From: JAVJSD01 sp040219575
GTDB lineage: Bacteria; Planctomycetota; Planctomycetia; Pirellulales; Pirellulaceae
Length of the DNA stretch: 64,000 nucleotides
NCBI GenBank assembly: GCA_040219575.1
Contig: JAVJSD010000073.1
Span: 62,001 to 126,000 of the forward strand
Direction of reading: 5' to 3'
Shown here: piece by piece, positions 52,139-60,904 of the stretch
Position numbering within the stretch: position 1 is the first letter of the stretch
Layout: each line of letters begins with the position of its first letter
The notes under the pieces: model-generated
Databases searched by the model: none
Told to the model about the DNA's origin: nothing
The model's input: the letters and a program-made list of their open reading frames with translations, nothing else
Program-made: the position numbers and the translations under genes

Positions 52139-52741
52139 TCAACTTTCCAGGGAAACATCGGCCAGTTTCCGCCAACGGCTGCGCAGCAGCGCCAACTTTC
52201 GTTCGACCGTTCGCTCGACACAGTCCAACTGTTGCGCGATTTCCGCGTTGGTCAGTCCGGCCAGATGCATTTCGGCGAAGGGCCGCAACTCGTCGGGCAA
52301 TTCCCCCACGTAGTGAGTGTAGCAGTCACGCAGCAAGGCCTCGTGGGAACTCGTGGGAGAGGAATCCGCCGCCAGATAGGCCAGCGGCGTCAAGCTGGTC
52401 ACCTGTCCCTGGCCCTGCTTGAGCGTCATGGCGTGCTGGATCTGGTTGATCGCCTTGCAGGCCACAATATGGCTCAGCAGGGCCAGCAATTGCTCGCGAT
52501 TTTCCAGATGTGCGGCGCGTCGGTTTTGCACCGTGTTGTAGAACCCGATCAGCGCCGACTGGGCGACGTCCTCTTCGTCCACATACCGCAGCGGCGCCCG
52601 CTTGAGCCGACTGCGGGCGATGTTCACCAGTTGCGGCCAGTACCGTTGATGCAATTCGGCCAGGGCGTCCGCGTCCCCCTCCTTCATGTCCGCGATCAGG
52701 CGGCTGACGGAGCCTATCGGGCTCGACAATTCATCGCTCAT
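52139..52741 (-). CDS. ECF-type sigma factor
   Basis: The 200-residue protein has sigma region 2 (LAELHQRYWPQLVNIARSRLKRAPL, VDEEDVAQSALIGFYNTVQN, ENREQLLALLSHIVACKAINQI) and region 4 (LPDELRPFAEMHLAGLTNAEIAQQLDCVERTVERKLALLRSRW), the helix-turn-helix that contacts the -35 box. There is no region 3 and no anti-sigma factor gene beside it. It lies 160 bp upstream of the Ser/Thr kinase on the same strand. In planctomycete ECF-STK groups the kinase is thought to control the sigma factor by phosphorylation instead of an anti-sigma factor. The target promoters are unknown. Confidence 0.92.
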   Translation of the reverse strand: MSDELSSPIGSVSRLIADMKEGDADALAELHQRYWPQLVNIARSRLKRAPLRYVDEEDVAQSALIGFYNTVQNRRAAHLENREQLLALLSHIVACKAINQIQHAMTLKQGQGQVTSLTPLAYLAADSSPTSSHEALLRDCYTHYVGELPDELRPFAEMHLAGLTNAEIAQQLDCVERTVERKLALLRSRWRKLADVSLES

Positions 52742-53031
52742 CCAAATTCCTGGCTCTACGTAAGAACCCTGGTGAGGGGCGACAGGAGAAGAATCAATGC
52801 GTCGCCACTAAGCGCAAACCGCTCTCTCATAAGGTGTTTCCGCCATTGTACGCCCGCCCGCCGCAGGCAACAACGCGCATCGATCGGAGCGTGGCGGCGC
52901 CGGCTCTGGTCCGTCCAAAAGTTTTTTCAAATCTCCTGTCGGCATCCCGCGGCGGCCCTTGATTCATCGGTGAAGCCGGACGTGAACGACACGACGGCAA
53001 GCGAAACCACCTTCGATTCAGGAGCCCGATC

Positions 53032-53403
53032 ATGTCGCCCATCACCCTCACCCGCACCCTGGTTTTGTTGGCCATCACGTTGACCACTTTCGGCGCCGTG
53101 CACGCCGAAGGGACGCAGGCCGATTTCGACGCCTACAACACCGCGGTCGACGTGTACAACGCCCGGGTCGCCCGCTATGAGCATGCCGCCGCGGCGTTCA
53201 ACGACGAGCGGAATTCGTACCATCACGCGGTCAACTACTACAACTCGTTGTCGGAGGATCAGCGAACGCAGTTCCAGTACGACCGCCTTGAGCGTTGGTA
53301 CGCCACGCTCGAGCGCCGACTGGGCGAGCTCAACGCCGAATGGGATTACCTGCAGCGGCGTGGAGCGGAGCTTGACGCCTGGTACGCCCGGCTTCAGGGG
53401 TGA
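53032..53403 (+). CDS. Small Tyr-rich secreted protein
   Basis: AGGAGCCCG before ATG 53032. The 123-residue product has a signal peptide (MSPITLTRTLVLLAITLTTFGAVHA, cleaved before EGTQ). The mature part is helical and unusually rich in Tyr, Arg, Glu and Asn (DAYNTAVDVYNARVARYEHAAAAF, YYNSLSEDQRTQFQYDRLERWYATLERRLGELNAEW). Heptad-like spacing suggests a coiled coil or helical hairpin. No known domain. It is divergent from the ECF sigma factor gene and convergent with the Nudix gene. Tyr-rich secreted helices could form cross-links or bind surfaces, but this is only a guess. Confidence 0.65.
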   Translation: MSPITLTRTLVLLAITLTTFGAVHAEGTQADFDAYNTAVDVYNARVARYEHAAAAFNDERNSYHHAVNYYNSLSEDQRTQFQYDRLERWYATLERRLGELNAEWDYLQRRGAELDAWYARLQG

Positions 53404-53581
53404 GTACGACCTCGAGGTTCGGTCATGGACGGGCGCCGCGATGGGACCGGGTAGTGCGAACAACGCTGCCCGGTCTCATTGCTTTTCTTGATGCACAAGG
53501 AACACGTCCGCATCACTCCACGCGAGGGTGTGCACTCTGCTGCTGCCCACCCATGCGGCTCATTCACCAGCGGCTCCGCGA

Positions 53582-54229
53582 TCACGATGACGCCGCTTCC
53601 TCCAGCAGGGCCGCAAGTTCGCCGAGCATCATGCAGGAGGCGCCCCAGATGCGATGACGGTCGATCTCGATGTGTGGGGCGTGAAACACGAGGCCGCGTC
53701 GGTTGATCGTGTGCATGTGGTGGAAGGCCGGATCGACGACCGCGGCCAGCGGCACGTCGATCACTTCCGCCACCTCCTCGGGGCTGGGAATGAACTCGGG
53801 CGTCGCCTCCATCGTGGCCAGCACGGGCGTGACGTGGAAATTGCTGGCCCAGACATAGAGCGGTGAAAGCCGGCCGAGAACCTCGACCGCCTCGCCGGGC
53901 ACGCCCAACTCCTCTTCCAGTTCGCGCACCGCCGCCTGCTCCACCGTCTCGCCCGGGTCGATCATCCCGCCGGGAAAGCTGACCTGGCCGGCGTGCGACG
54001 GGAGCGTGTCGGGCCGCAGCGTCATCGGCAGCCGCCAACCGTCGTCGAAGTAGAGCAGCATCAGCACGGCGGCCTCCCGGGCGTCCTGCGGAGCCGGGCC
54101 GTGATGGCGACCGTAGCCCAGCGACGGCGCGAAACGCCGCTGGGCCTGTTTTCCCGGCGGCGGCGATTTCAGGCGAAGGGCGAGCCGTTGCGGCAGATCG
54201 CCGGCCTTTTCCAGCAGCGAATCAATCAT
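53582..54229 (-). CDS. Nudix hydrolase, CoA pyrophosphatase type
   Basis: ATG 54229 overlaps the stop of the upstream gene (ATGA). The 215-residue protein has the NuCoA signature LPSHAGQVSFPGG (76-88) directly before the Nudix box, GGMIDPGETVEQAAVRELEE (87-106) with its REL/EE metal ligands. The CoA-type Nudix enzymes cut CoA or its derivatives into 4'-phosphopantetheine and 3',5'-ADP using Mg or Mn. Translational coupling to the glycosyltransferase-like membrane protein is unusual, and suggests the two are produced together rather than a shared chemistry. Confidence 0.9.
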   Translation of the reverse strand: MIDSLLEKAGDLPQRLALRLKSPPPGKQAQRRFAPSLGYGRHHGPAPQDAREAAVLMLLYFDDGWRLPMTLRPDTLPSHAGQVSFPGGMIDPGETVEQAAVRELEEELGVPGEAVEVLGRLSPLYVWASNFHVTPVLATMEATPEFIPSPEEVAEVIDVPLAAVVDPAFHHMHTINRRGLVFHAPHIEIDRHRIWGASCMMLGELAALLEEAASS

Positions 54230-55884
54230 TCGTCCTTGGTCGGCGACTCGAGGGGATCGGGAATCTTGTACACCGCGTAGGTCGCGTTGTCGTGCATCAG
54301 GTCAGGATACATCAAATGGAAACTGGGGCGATACCGCGAGCGCGTGCGATCGATCACGACGTACTGCGCGCCATAGTGGTGCGCGAGAATGGCGAGGTTG
54401 GCGTCGTCGTACGCCGCCAGGCCGCGCTTCATCGTACCGTCCTGGTCGGGATACTCGGGATACAGAATTCGATACCTTCGCCACCACTCCACCAGCGAGG
54501 GCGCGTCTTGCGGCACGTCTTTCCAGGTGACGGCTTCGCTGCGTTGGGCGTACCACTTGAAGGTCTGTTGCATCTGCGGCGTGAGAAAACGTGCATCGGG
54601 CGGCGTCTCTTCGCGGATCCAGCGGCAGACCGCTTTCCAGTCGCGATAGATCTTGTCACGATCTTCCGCGGTCTTGCCGGTCGGCAGGCTCTGCGCGTCG
54701 GCGAGCGGTCTCGGATCGAGCATGCGCCGACAAACGACTTCGCCGATGCCGACCGCCGCCAGCAGAATCGCCGCCGACAGCGCCGCTTCGGTCACGCGCG
54801 GCCGCGCCGCCCGCCAGTGCGCCGCCAACGCGCACGCGCCGAGCGCCGTCCCCAGCGGCAGCGCCACATCGCTCGTGCGAAACCAGTAGTAACGCAGCAG
54901 CGAAGCGGCCAACTCCGGCTGCGAGTTTCGCAGCGTCAGATCGATCGCCGCCCCCGTCAGTGCGATCAACACGGCGCCCAACACATAGCCGTTGAGCCGA
55001 CGCGCGGCTTCCATCCGCCAGGTAAGAACGCACATCACCAGCCAAATCGTGAACAACGCGAACGTTCGTCCCAGCAGCAATCCGTCACGCCACGGCACGA
55101 CGAGGTGATGCGAGAGCCGCTCGAACACATAGATCTGGTTGGCCAACTCGACCGTCCGCGTCTCCACGCCGATCGTCAGCAGCAAGCCGGAAATCAGCCC
55201 GGGAAGCGCCAGCAGCAGTCCCCCGATCAACGCCGGCAGCATCGAGACGAGGCTCGGCCGCCCCCTGCCTCGCCACAACCACGCCACGCCGACCGCGATC
55301 ACGGTCCATCCGCCGACCAGCACGTGAAACGCCGACGCCGCGCCCAACAGCAACCACGTGCTCCGCCAACGATCGCGGACCATCGCCTCCAAGCCCAACA
55401 ACACCAGCACAAAAGCGAACCCCTTGGCTTCGACGCCGCCCACCATCCACTCGCCCGCCAGGTGGAGGTTCCGCAACAGCACCAACATCAGCGCCGCCGA
55501 CAGCAGCGACATCAGCTTCACCGGAACCACGGCGACGCTCAGCCGGCGCCAGGCCCACGCCAACAGACCCCACGTCAGCACGCGGCCGATCCACGCCACG
55601 GCCGGCAGCGGAAACAGCCGCGTCAGCCAGCCGAACGTCCAATTGAACACCAGATGGGCGTCGCGCGAATCGAGGAAGTGGTCGCCCGGGCACCACGACG
55701 GATCCCAGTAGTGCCGCGCCTTGGCCAGGTAGTGCGCCTCGTTCACGTCCGGCGGAGGGCCGCCCGCGTACAGATAGAACAACAGAAAGATCAGCGCGAC
55801 TTCCGGCACCGCGAGGCGCCAATCGCTCGACGCATTCGCCGCCGCTGGGCCAGCATCGGATTGTTCCTGGTCGGCGGATTTCAC
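54226..55884 (-). CDS. DUF6798-like multi-pass membrane protein
   Basis: GTG 55884 begins a 552-residue protein. About ten hydrophobic helices (VALIFLLFYLYAGG, VAWIGRVLTWGLLAWAW, LSAALMLVLLRNL, GFAFVLVLLGLEAMV and others) follow a short N-terminal tail. The conserved early part NEAHYLAKARHYWDPSWCPGDHFLDSRDAH and the C-terminal soluble domain (RFLTPQMQQTFKWYAQRSEAVTWKD, YVVIDRTRSRYRP) fit the DUF6798 group, which has a GT-C-like glycosyltransferase plan with an early acidic loop. It may transfer a sugar from a lipid donor outside the membrane. The coupled Nudix gene follows. Start: the GTG is the only start near the N-terminus. Confidence 0.75.
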   Translation of the reverse strand: MKSADQEQSDAGPAAANASSDWRLAVPEVALIFLLFYLYAGGPPPDVNEAHYLAKARHYWDPSWCPGDHFLDSRDAHLVFNWTFGWLTRLFPLPAVAWIGRVLTWGLLAWAWRRLSVAVVPVKLMSLLSAALMLVLLRNLHLAGEWMVGGVEAKGFAFVLVLLGLEAMVRDRWRSTWLLLGAASAFHVLVGGWTVIAVGVAWLWRGRGRPSLVSMLPALIGGLLLALPGLISGLLLTIGVETRTVELANQIYVFERLSHHLVVPWRDGLLLGRTFALFTIWLVMCVLTWRMEAARRLNGYVLGAVLIALTGAAIDLTLRNSQPELAASLLRYYWFRTSDVALPLGTALGACALAAHWRAARPRVTEAALSAAILLAAVGIGEVVCRRMLDPRPLADAQSLPTGKTAEDRDKIYRDWKAVCRWIREETPPDARFLTPQMQQTFKWYAQRSEAVTWKDVPQDAPSLVEWWRRYRILYPEYPDQDGTMKRGLAAYDDANLAILAHHYGAQYVVIDRTRSRYRPSFHLMYPDLMHDNATYAVYKIPDPLESPTKDE

Positions 55885-56195
55885 AGCGGCGCGATTCGGG
55901 CGAAGGGAGGGGACGTTTCCAGCCTAATCCCCCCTCCCCATTTCGGCCAGCCACAGGAGTCCGAGACGTAGTCTTTGCCGCGACTCGGAAAGACGGCGAA
56001 CCGCTGACGAACGCTAATGGAACGCTGACAAGGTCTGATTTCGTTCATTCGCGTAGATCAGCGTTCATCAGCGGTTCCTTCCGAAGTCGGTGCGACGGCG
56101 ACGGCGATTCGATGTCTGGCGGCGAAACGGTTACAATGGGAGAGGCTTCGATGATGTGAGCCATCCCTCCCACCGTGCACGCCTGAGGTTTCGCC
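55885..56195. other. Divergent intergenic region with an inverted repeat
   Basis: This 310-bp spacer lies between divergent genes. It carries inverted repeats at 55998-56077 and otherwise no gene. Promoters of both neighbours should lie here. Confidence 0.5.
55998..56077. repeat. Inverted repeat with arms near GAACCGCTGA
   Basis: GAACCGCTGACGAACGCTAA (from 55998) and, after about 35 bp, ATCAGCGTTCATCAGCGGTT (to 56076) are imperfect reverse complements. The arms include a short direct repeat of AACGCT. A mobile palindrome or a regulator site are both possible. Confidence 0.65.
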
Positions 56196-57668
56196 GTGTC
56201 GAACCAACTTCCTCCGCATTCGGCCCTGCCGTTTTCTCGTCGTGATCTGCTCCGCCGCGCGGGCGGGGGCGCGGGGATGTTGGCCCTTGCGGCGCTCTTG
56301 CAGGAGGAAGGTTTGCTGGGAAGTGCGGCGCAGGCGGCGCCGGCGAAGAAACCGGTCAACGTACTGGCGCCCAAGCCGGGCCATTTTCCGGCCAAGGCCA
56401 AGTCGGTCATCTGGCTGTTCATGAACGGCGGGCCGAGCCACGTCGATACCTGGGACTACAAACCGGAACTCGCCCGGCAGGACGGCAAGGAGCTCGAAGG
56501 CTTCGACAAGAACACCGGCTTCTTCACCAACCAGGTGGGGCCGGTGATGAAGTCGCCCTTCAAGTTCGCCCAGCACGGCGAGTCGGGCCACTGGGTGTCC
56601 GACATCTTCCCCAACATGGCCCGGCACGTCGACAAGATGGCCTTTTTGCACTCCTGCTGGAGCGAGTCGAACAACCACAGCCCCGCCCTGTTCATGATCA
56701 ATACCGGCATGACGCGGATGGGCTTTCCCTGCGTGGGATCGTGGGTGACCTACGGACTGGGAAGCGAAAGCCAGGACCTGCCGGCCTTCGTAGTGATGAG
56801 CGACCCGCTCGGCCGCGGACTGCCCAAGGGCTACGCGCAGAACTGGGGGACGGGCTTTTTGCCGAGTGTGTACCAAGGCACCTGGCTGCGGCCGACCGGC
56901 GATCCGATCGACAACCTGAATCCGCCGCCGGAGATGTCCACGCGACAGCAGCGAGCGCAGCTCGACCTGCTGGCCAGACTGAACGGACGGCACCTGGAGC
57001 AGCATCCCGAGGAAGGGGAACTGGCCGCGCGGATCGAAAGCTTCGAACTCGCCTACCGCATGCAGAAAGCGGCGCCCGACGCCATCGACGTCGAGCAGGA
57101 GCCCGAACACATGCACAAGCTGTACGGCGTCGACGACGAGCGCTGCTCCCACTTCGCCAAGCAGTGTCTGGTGGCGCGGCGGATGGTTGAGCGCGGCGTG
57201 CGGTTCGTGCAGATCTACAGCGGCGGGATGGAGAACGAGCGAAGTTGGGACGGCCACAAGGACATCGTCAAGAACCACGGCGGCTTCGCGGGCGAGACCG
57301 ACAAGCCGATCGCGGCGCTGCTCGAAGACTTGCAGCAGCGCGGACTGCTCGATTCCACGCTGGTGGTCTGGGGCGGCGAGTTCGGACGGCTCCCGATCGT
57401 GCAGAAGGGGGGCACGGGCCGAGACCACAATCCCCACGCCTTTACGTACTGGATGGCGGGAGGCGGAGTGAAGGCGGGCGCGAGCCACGGGGAGACGGAC
57501 GAAATCGGCCACAAAGCCGTCACAGACCGCGTAAGCGTCAACGACTTGCACGCCACGATCCTGCACCTGCTCGGCATGGACCATAAAAGGCTGACTTACA
57601 AGTACAACGGGCGCGATTTCCGGCTCACCGATGTAGCCGGGAATGTCGTGTCGAATATAATTGCATAG
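56196..57668 (+). CDS. DUF1501 protein, Tat-exported
   Basis: GTG 56196 starts the frame; the product begins MSNQLPPHSALPFSRRDLLRRAGGGAGMLAL, a Tat signal (RRDLLRRAG). The 490-residue body shows the family marks: VIWLFMNGGPSHVDTWDYKP near the start, NNHSPALFMINTG, a large middle region, and a C-terminal VVWGGEFGRLPIVQKGG...DHNPHAFTYWMAGGGVKAG followed by GRDFRLTDV. It is a paralogue of the gene at 60897 (same C-terminal block), and both flank the DUF1549/DUF1553 gene. The family is predicted to have a sulfatase-like fold; activity is not shown. Confidence 0.93.
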   Translation: MSNQLPPHSALPFSRRDLLRRAGGGAGMLALAALLQEEGLLGSAAQAAPAKKPVNVLAPKPGHFPAKAKSVIWLFMNGGPSHVDTWDYKPELARQDGKELEGFDKNTGFFTNQVGPVMKSPFKFAQHGESGHWVSDIFPNMARHVDKMAFLHSCWSESNNHSPALFMINTGMTRMGFPCVGSWVTYGLGSESQDLPAFVVMSDPLGRGLPKGYAQNWGTGFLPSVYQGTWLRPTGDPIDNLNPPPEMSTRQQRAQLDLLARLNGRHLEQHPEEGELAARIESFELAYRMQKAAPDAIDVEQEPEHMHKLYGVDDERCSHFAKQCLVARRMVERGVRFVQIYSGGMENERSWDGHKDIVKNHGGFAGETDKPIAALLEDLQQRGLLDSTLVVWGGEFGRLPIVQKGGTGRDHNPHAFTYWMAGGGVKAGASHGETDEIGHKAVTDRVSVNDLHATILHLLGMDHKRLTYKYNGRDFRLTDVAGNVVSNIIA

Positions 57669-57739
57669 ACAGGGGGAACTGGAACGCCCACGCGTGATTT
57701 GCCGGCCAGCCTCGCGCCGTGTCGCGGCTTGATACTAGG

Positions 57740-57812
57740 GTAGCCGAACTCGTGAGAGTTCGGTAGTTCGGAACAACGACTGAACTTCCAGAAGTCTCAC
57801 GACTTCTGCTAC
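57740..57812 (-). repeat. Family A two-hairpin GTAG element (A8)
   Basis: Plus strand: GTAGCCGAACTC, GTGA loop, GAGTTCGG, spacer, CCAGAAGTC-TCAC-GACTTCTG, CTAC. It has the same arrangement and orientation as A6. Confidence 0.8.
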
Positions 57813-57840
57813 TCGAATTCTTGGTGACAACACAGCACGA

Positions 57841-57925
57841 GTACGACGGACATCCTCGTCCGTCGGATGCACGCGTGAATGGGACGGACGAAGACGTCGC
57901 AGAAGATGAGGATGTCCGTCGCACC
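57841..57925. repeat. Third-family palindromes in inverted pair
   Basis: GTACGACGGAC, ATCCTC, GTCCGTCGG forms one hairpin (57841-57866). It is followed by GACGGACGAAGAC...GATGAGGATGTCCGTC (57879-57921), a second, less perfect inverted copy. The 29911-29940 palindrome belongs to the same family. Confidence 0.6.
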
Positions 57926-57969
57926 GAGATGCGTTCCACACGGCGAACATAGGTTTCTCACCAATCACG

Positions 57970-60537
57970 ATGCATCGAATCGCGCCCCCGCCGATCGCCG
58001 TCTTGCTGATCGGGTCTGCTGCGCTGGTCGGGTCCGCCGCTCTGCTGGGCGGACGTCACGCCTCGGCCGCGGAGAAACTCGACGCCGACTCGTCCACTCC
58101 CACGGTCGACTTCGTCCGCGATGTGCGGCCGCTGCTCTCGGCCAAGTGCTTCGCCTGCCACGGCCCCGACGCCAAGGAAGGCGGGCTGCGTCTCGATTCG
58201 CGCGAGGCGGCGCTGGCCGAGGCCGACAGCGGCGATCGGGCGATCGTTCCCGGCCGGCCCGATCAGAGCCGCCTGCTGGACCGGGTGACGCACGACGACG
58301 CCGATCTCCGCATGCCGCAAGGGAAGGAGCCGCTGTCGGCGGAGCAGGTCGCCGCGCTGCGGAATTGGATCGCCGCCGGAGCGCCGTTTCAGCGACATTG
58401 GGCCGACGTGCCGCCTGTCCAATCGCCGCTGCCGAGCGTTCAAGATCGGCGATGGCCGCGAGGCGCGCTCGACTACTACGTGCTGTCGCGGATCGAAGCG
58501 GCCGGCCTGAAGCCGAACGAAGAGGCCGATCGCTACCAACTGGCGCGGCGTTTGTATCTCGATCTCATCGGGCTGCCGCCCACGGTCGAGGAGGTGGACG
58601 CGTTTGTGGCGGACACGCGCCCCGACGCCTACGAGCGGCTGGTCGATCGACTGCTCGCCTCGCCTCGATTCGGGGAGCGTTGGTCTCGCTGGTGGCTCGA
58701 CCTGGCCCGTTACGCCGACACCAACGGCTACGAGTCGGACGAGCCGCGCACGATGTGGCCCTATCGCGACTGGGTCATCAACGCCCTCAACCGGAACATG
58801 CCCTTCGATCGCTTCACCATCGAACAACTGGCGGGCGACCTGCTGCCGGATCCCGGTCAGGAGCGTCTGGTCGCCACCGCCTTCCACCGCAACACCTTGA
58901 TCAACACCGAAGGCGGCGCCAAGAACGACGAGTTCAAGGACGCGGCGATCAAGGACCGCGTCGAAACGACCGCCACCGTTTGGCTCGGTTCGACGTTCCT
59001 ATGCGCCCAATGCCACAACCACAAGTACGATCCTTACACGCAGCGCGACTACTACGCGCTGTACGCCATCTTCAACAACACCACCGACAAGGCGGTCGCC
59101 GACGAGAGCGATACCGTGCCGGTGTTCTACGGCGACTGGCGCGACATCGCTCGCTTGCGCCAGCAGCTACAGGCCGCCGAGGCGCTGATTGATCCCGATC
59201 ATCCCGCCCACGCCGAAGATCAAAAGCGTTGGGAGGAGGACCTGCGCAAGGGCCTCGCCGCCGGCGAACTGCTCAGCCCTACCCCGCCGGTGGAAGTGAT
59301 CGACGCCCTCGATGTTCCCGCCGCGGAGCGCACGTCTCGGCAGGCGGCGCTGGTGGAGAAATGGTATCGCCGGGTCAGTCCCCGACTGAAGACGCTCCGC
59401 GACGAGCACACCGCCATCTTCGAGCGGATGGAGCAATACAAGGCCGATCGCACCGCCACGGTGATGGTCATGAAGGAAGGCAGCCCGCAACCCACCCACG
59501 TGCAGCAGCGCGGCAACTTCCTCACCCCGGGCGAACTTGTGCGGGCCGGAGTGCCGGCGGCCTACGGTGTGAAGCTGCGCGGCGTGCCGACCGATCGCCT
59601 GGCGCTGGCCCGCTGGCTGGTCGAACCGTCGCATCCGCGCACCGCCCGGGTGACGGTCAACCGCCTGTGGGACGTGTTGTGGGGCGAAGGCATCGTGGCC
59701 ACCAGCGAAGACTTCGGTTCGCAGGGCGATCTCCCTTCGCATCCCCTGTTGCTCGACCACTTGGCGGTCGAGTTCGTCGAGAGCGGCTGGGATGTGAAGC
59801 ACCTGCTGCGGGAGATCGTCACCTCGGCCGCCTATCGACAGTCGTCGCAGATCACGTCGCAAAAGCTGGAGGCCGACCGCTACAACCGCCTGCTCGCCCG
59901 CGGACCGCGATTCCGCGTCGAGGCGGAAGCGGTGCGCGACGTCGCGCTGACGGCGTCGGGCCTGCTGTCGGCCCGCATCGGAGGACCGAGCGTCTTTCCC
60001 CCGCAACCCGAGGCGGTGTTCGAAAACCTGTTCATCGAAGGCGGTTTCCGCAAGTGGCCCGAGAGCGAAGGCGACGACCGCTATCGCCGCGGCGTGTACA
60101 CGTTCGTCAAACGCACGGCGCTGCACCCGATGTTGAGCAGTTTCGATGGTTCGAACCGCGTATCGTGTACGGTCGATCGCAAGCGATCGAACACGCCGTC
60201 GGCGGCGCTGAACACGCTGAACGGCCCAACGTTCGTGGAAGCGTCCGGCGCCCTGGGAATCGCCCTGGCGACGCACGCTGGAGACACAGCAGCCCGCATC
60301 GAGTACGGCTTCCGCCGCTGCGCGACGCGATTGCCCCAACCGCGAGAGGTCGAGGCGCTGACGCAGCTTTACAACACGGCGCTGGTGCGGTTCGAGAACG
60401 ATCCCGCGGCCGTCTACGAGGCCCTCAAGGAGGGGCGTGTCGAGGCGCCCGAGGGAGTCGCGCCGCCGCAACTGGCCGCCTGGCTGGCCGTCGCCAATAC
60501 GCTCCTGAACATGGACGCCACGCTCACCAAGGGCTAA
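57970..60537 (+). CDS. PSD1 cytochrome c with DUF1549 and DUF1553 domains
   Basis: The 855-residue protein has a signal peptide (VLLIGSAALVGSAALLGG) and a planctomycete cytochrome-type domain with CFACH at 60-64. DUF1549 follows (about 150-370: ALDYYVLSRIEAAGLKPNEEADRYQLARRLYLDLIGLPP ... LCAQCHNHKYDPYTQ, where CAQCH is a second haem-like site), and then DUF1553 (about 550-850, VNRLWDVLWGEGIVATSEDFGSQG). It usually precedes a DUF1501 gene. Here a small NPYESP gene lies between it and DUF1501. The pair is probably secreted and may degrade or modify polysaccharide. Confidence 0.94.
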   Translation: MHRIAPPPIAVLLIGSAALVGSAALLGGRHASAAEKLDADSSTPTVDFVRDVRPLLSAKCFACHGPDAKEGGLRLDSREAALAEADSGDRAIVPGRPDQSRLLDRVTHDDADLRMPQGKEPLSAEQVAALRNWIAAGAPFQRHWADVPPVQSPLPSVQDRRWPRGALDYYVLSRIEAAGLKPNEEADRYQLARRLYLDLIGLPPTVEEVDAFVADTRPDAYERLVDRLLASPRFGERWSRWWLDLARYADTNGYESDEPRTMWPYRDWVINALNRNMPFDRFTIEQLAGDLLPDPGQERLVATAFHRNTLINTEGGAKNDEFKDAAIKDRVETTATVWLGSTFLCAQCHNHKYDPYTQRDYYALYAIFNNTTDKAVADESDTVPVFYGDWRDIARLRQQLQAAEALIDPDHPAHAEDQKRWEEDLRKGLAAGELLSPTPPVEVIDALDVPAAERTSRQAALVEKWYRRVSPRLKTLRDEHTAIFERMEQYKADRTATVMVMKEGSPQPTHVQQRGNFLTPGELVRAGVPAAYGVKLRGVPTDRLALARWLVEPSHPRTARVTVNRLWDVLWGEGIVATSEDFGSQGDLPSHPLLLDHLAVEFVESGWDVKHLLREIVTSAAYRQSSQITSQKLEADRYNRLLARGPRFRVEAEAVRDVALTASGLLSARIGGPSVFPPQPEAVFENLFIEGGFRKWPESEGDDRYRRGVYTFVKRTALHPMLSSFDGSNRVSCTVDRKRSNTPSAALNTLNGPTFVEASGALGIALATHAGDTAARIEYGFRRCATRLPQPREVEALTQLYNTALVRFENDPAAVYEALKEGRVEAPEGVAPPQLAAWLAVANTLLNMDATLTKG

Positions 60538-60560
60538 GTAGGGCAGGCTTCCAGCCTGCC
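60538..60560 (+). repeat. GTAG hairpin (family B) directly after the stop
   Basis: GTAG, stem GGCAGGCT/AGCCTGCC, TCC loop, immediately after the TAA stop of the DUF1553 gene and 35 bp before the NPYESP gene. Confidence 0.8.
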
Positions 60561-60595
60561 GGGACAACACATAGATCCGAAACTGGCGTCCACCC

Positions 60596-60904
60596 ATGCC
60601 GAACCCCTACGAATCGCCAAAGACGCGGTGCGAAGCAGAGGGCGACGAAACAGAGGAACGCCCACGCTCGGTTCGCTCAATCATCATCCAGACTGTCGTT
60701 GCCGTTGTGATCGTGCTTATCCTGTACTTGATGACCTTTCCAGCAATCCAAAATAGCGGTCGGCCACGCGGCATTCAGAGCGACGATTCAGAAAGTGGCG
60801 TAGATGGCGAAGCTGATGAAGGCGCGCCAGCAACACGGAATGAGGACGCTACGGACAAGCTCACGCGTTGTGAAGTTCGACGAGAGGGAGTGTATCATGA
60901 CTGA
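60596..60904 (+). CDS. Small membrane protein with NPYESP start
   Basis: ATG 60596 begins MPNPYESPKTRCEAEGD, the NPYESP motif seen at the start of many planctomycete membrane proteins. A single hydrophobic helix follows (SIIIQTVVAVVIVLILYLMTFPAI) and then an acidic tail (DDSESGVDGEADEGAP). Its stop overlaps the start of the next DUF1501 gene by 8 bp (GTG TAT CAT GAC TGA against ATG ACT GAC). Overlap and same strand suggest translational coupling. It sits between DUF1549/DUF1553 and DUF1501 genes, which are usually direct neighbours. Confidence 0.65.
   Translation: MPNPYESPKTRCEAEGDETEERPRSVRSIIIQTVVAVVIVLILYLMTFPAIQNSGRPRGIQSDDSESGVDGEADEGAPATRNEDATDKLTRCEVRREGVYHD

Larger units (their letters stand above)
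57669..57969. other. Intergenic region of repeats
   Basis: About 300 bp between two genes that usually are adjacent. It contains family A copy A8 (57740-57812) and the third-family palindromes (57841-57925). The rest presumably holds the promoter of the DUF1549/DUF1553 gene. Confidence 0.6.

Noticed and set aside
49531..52422. Long plus-strand frame of 963 codons
   Set aside because: Antisense to the Ser/Thr kinase gene and the ECF gene. No motif in this frame looks real.
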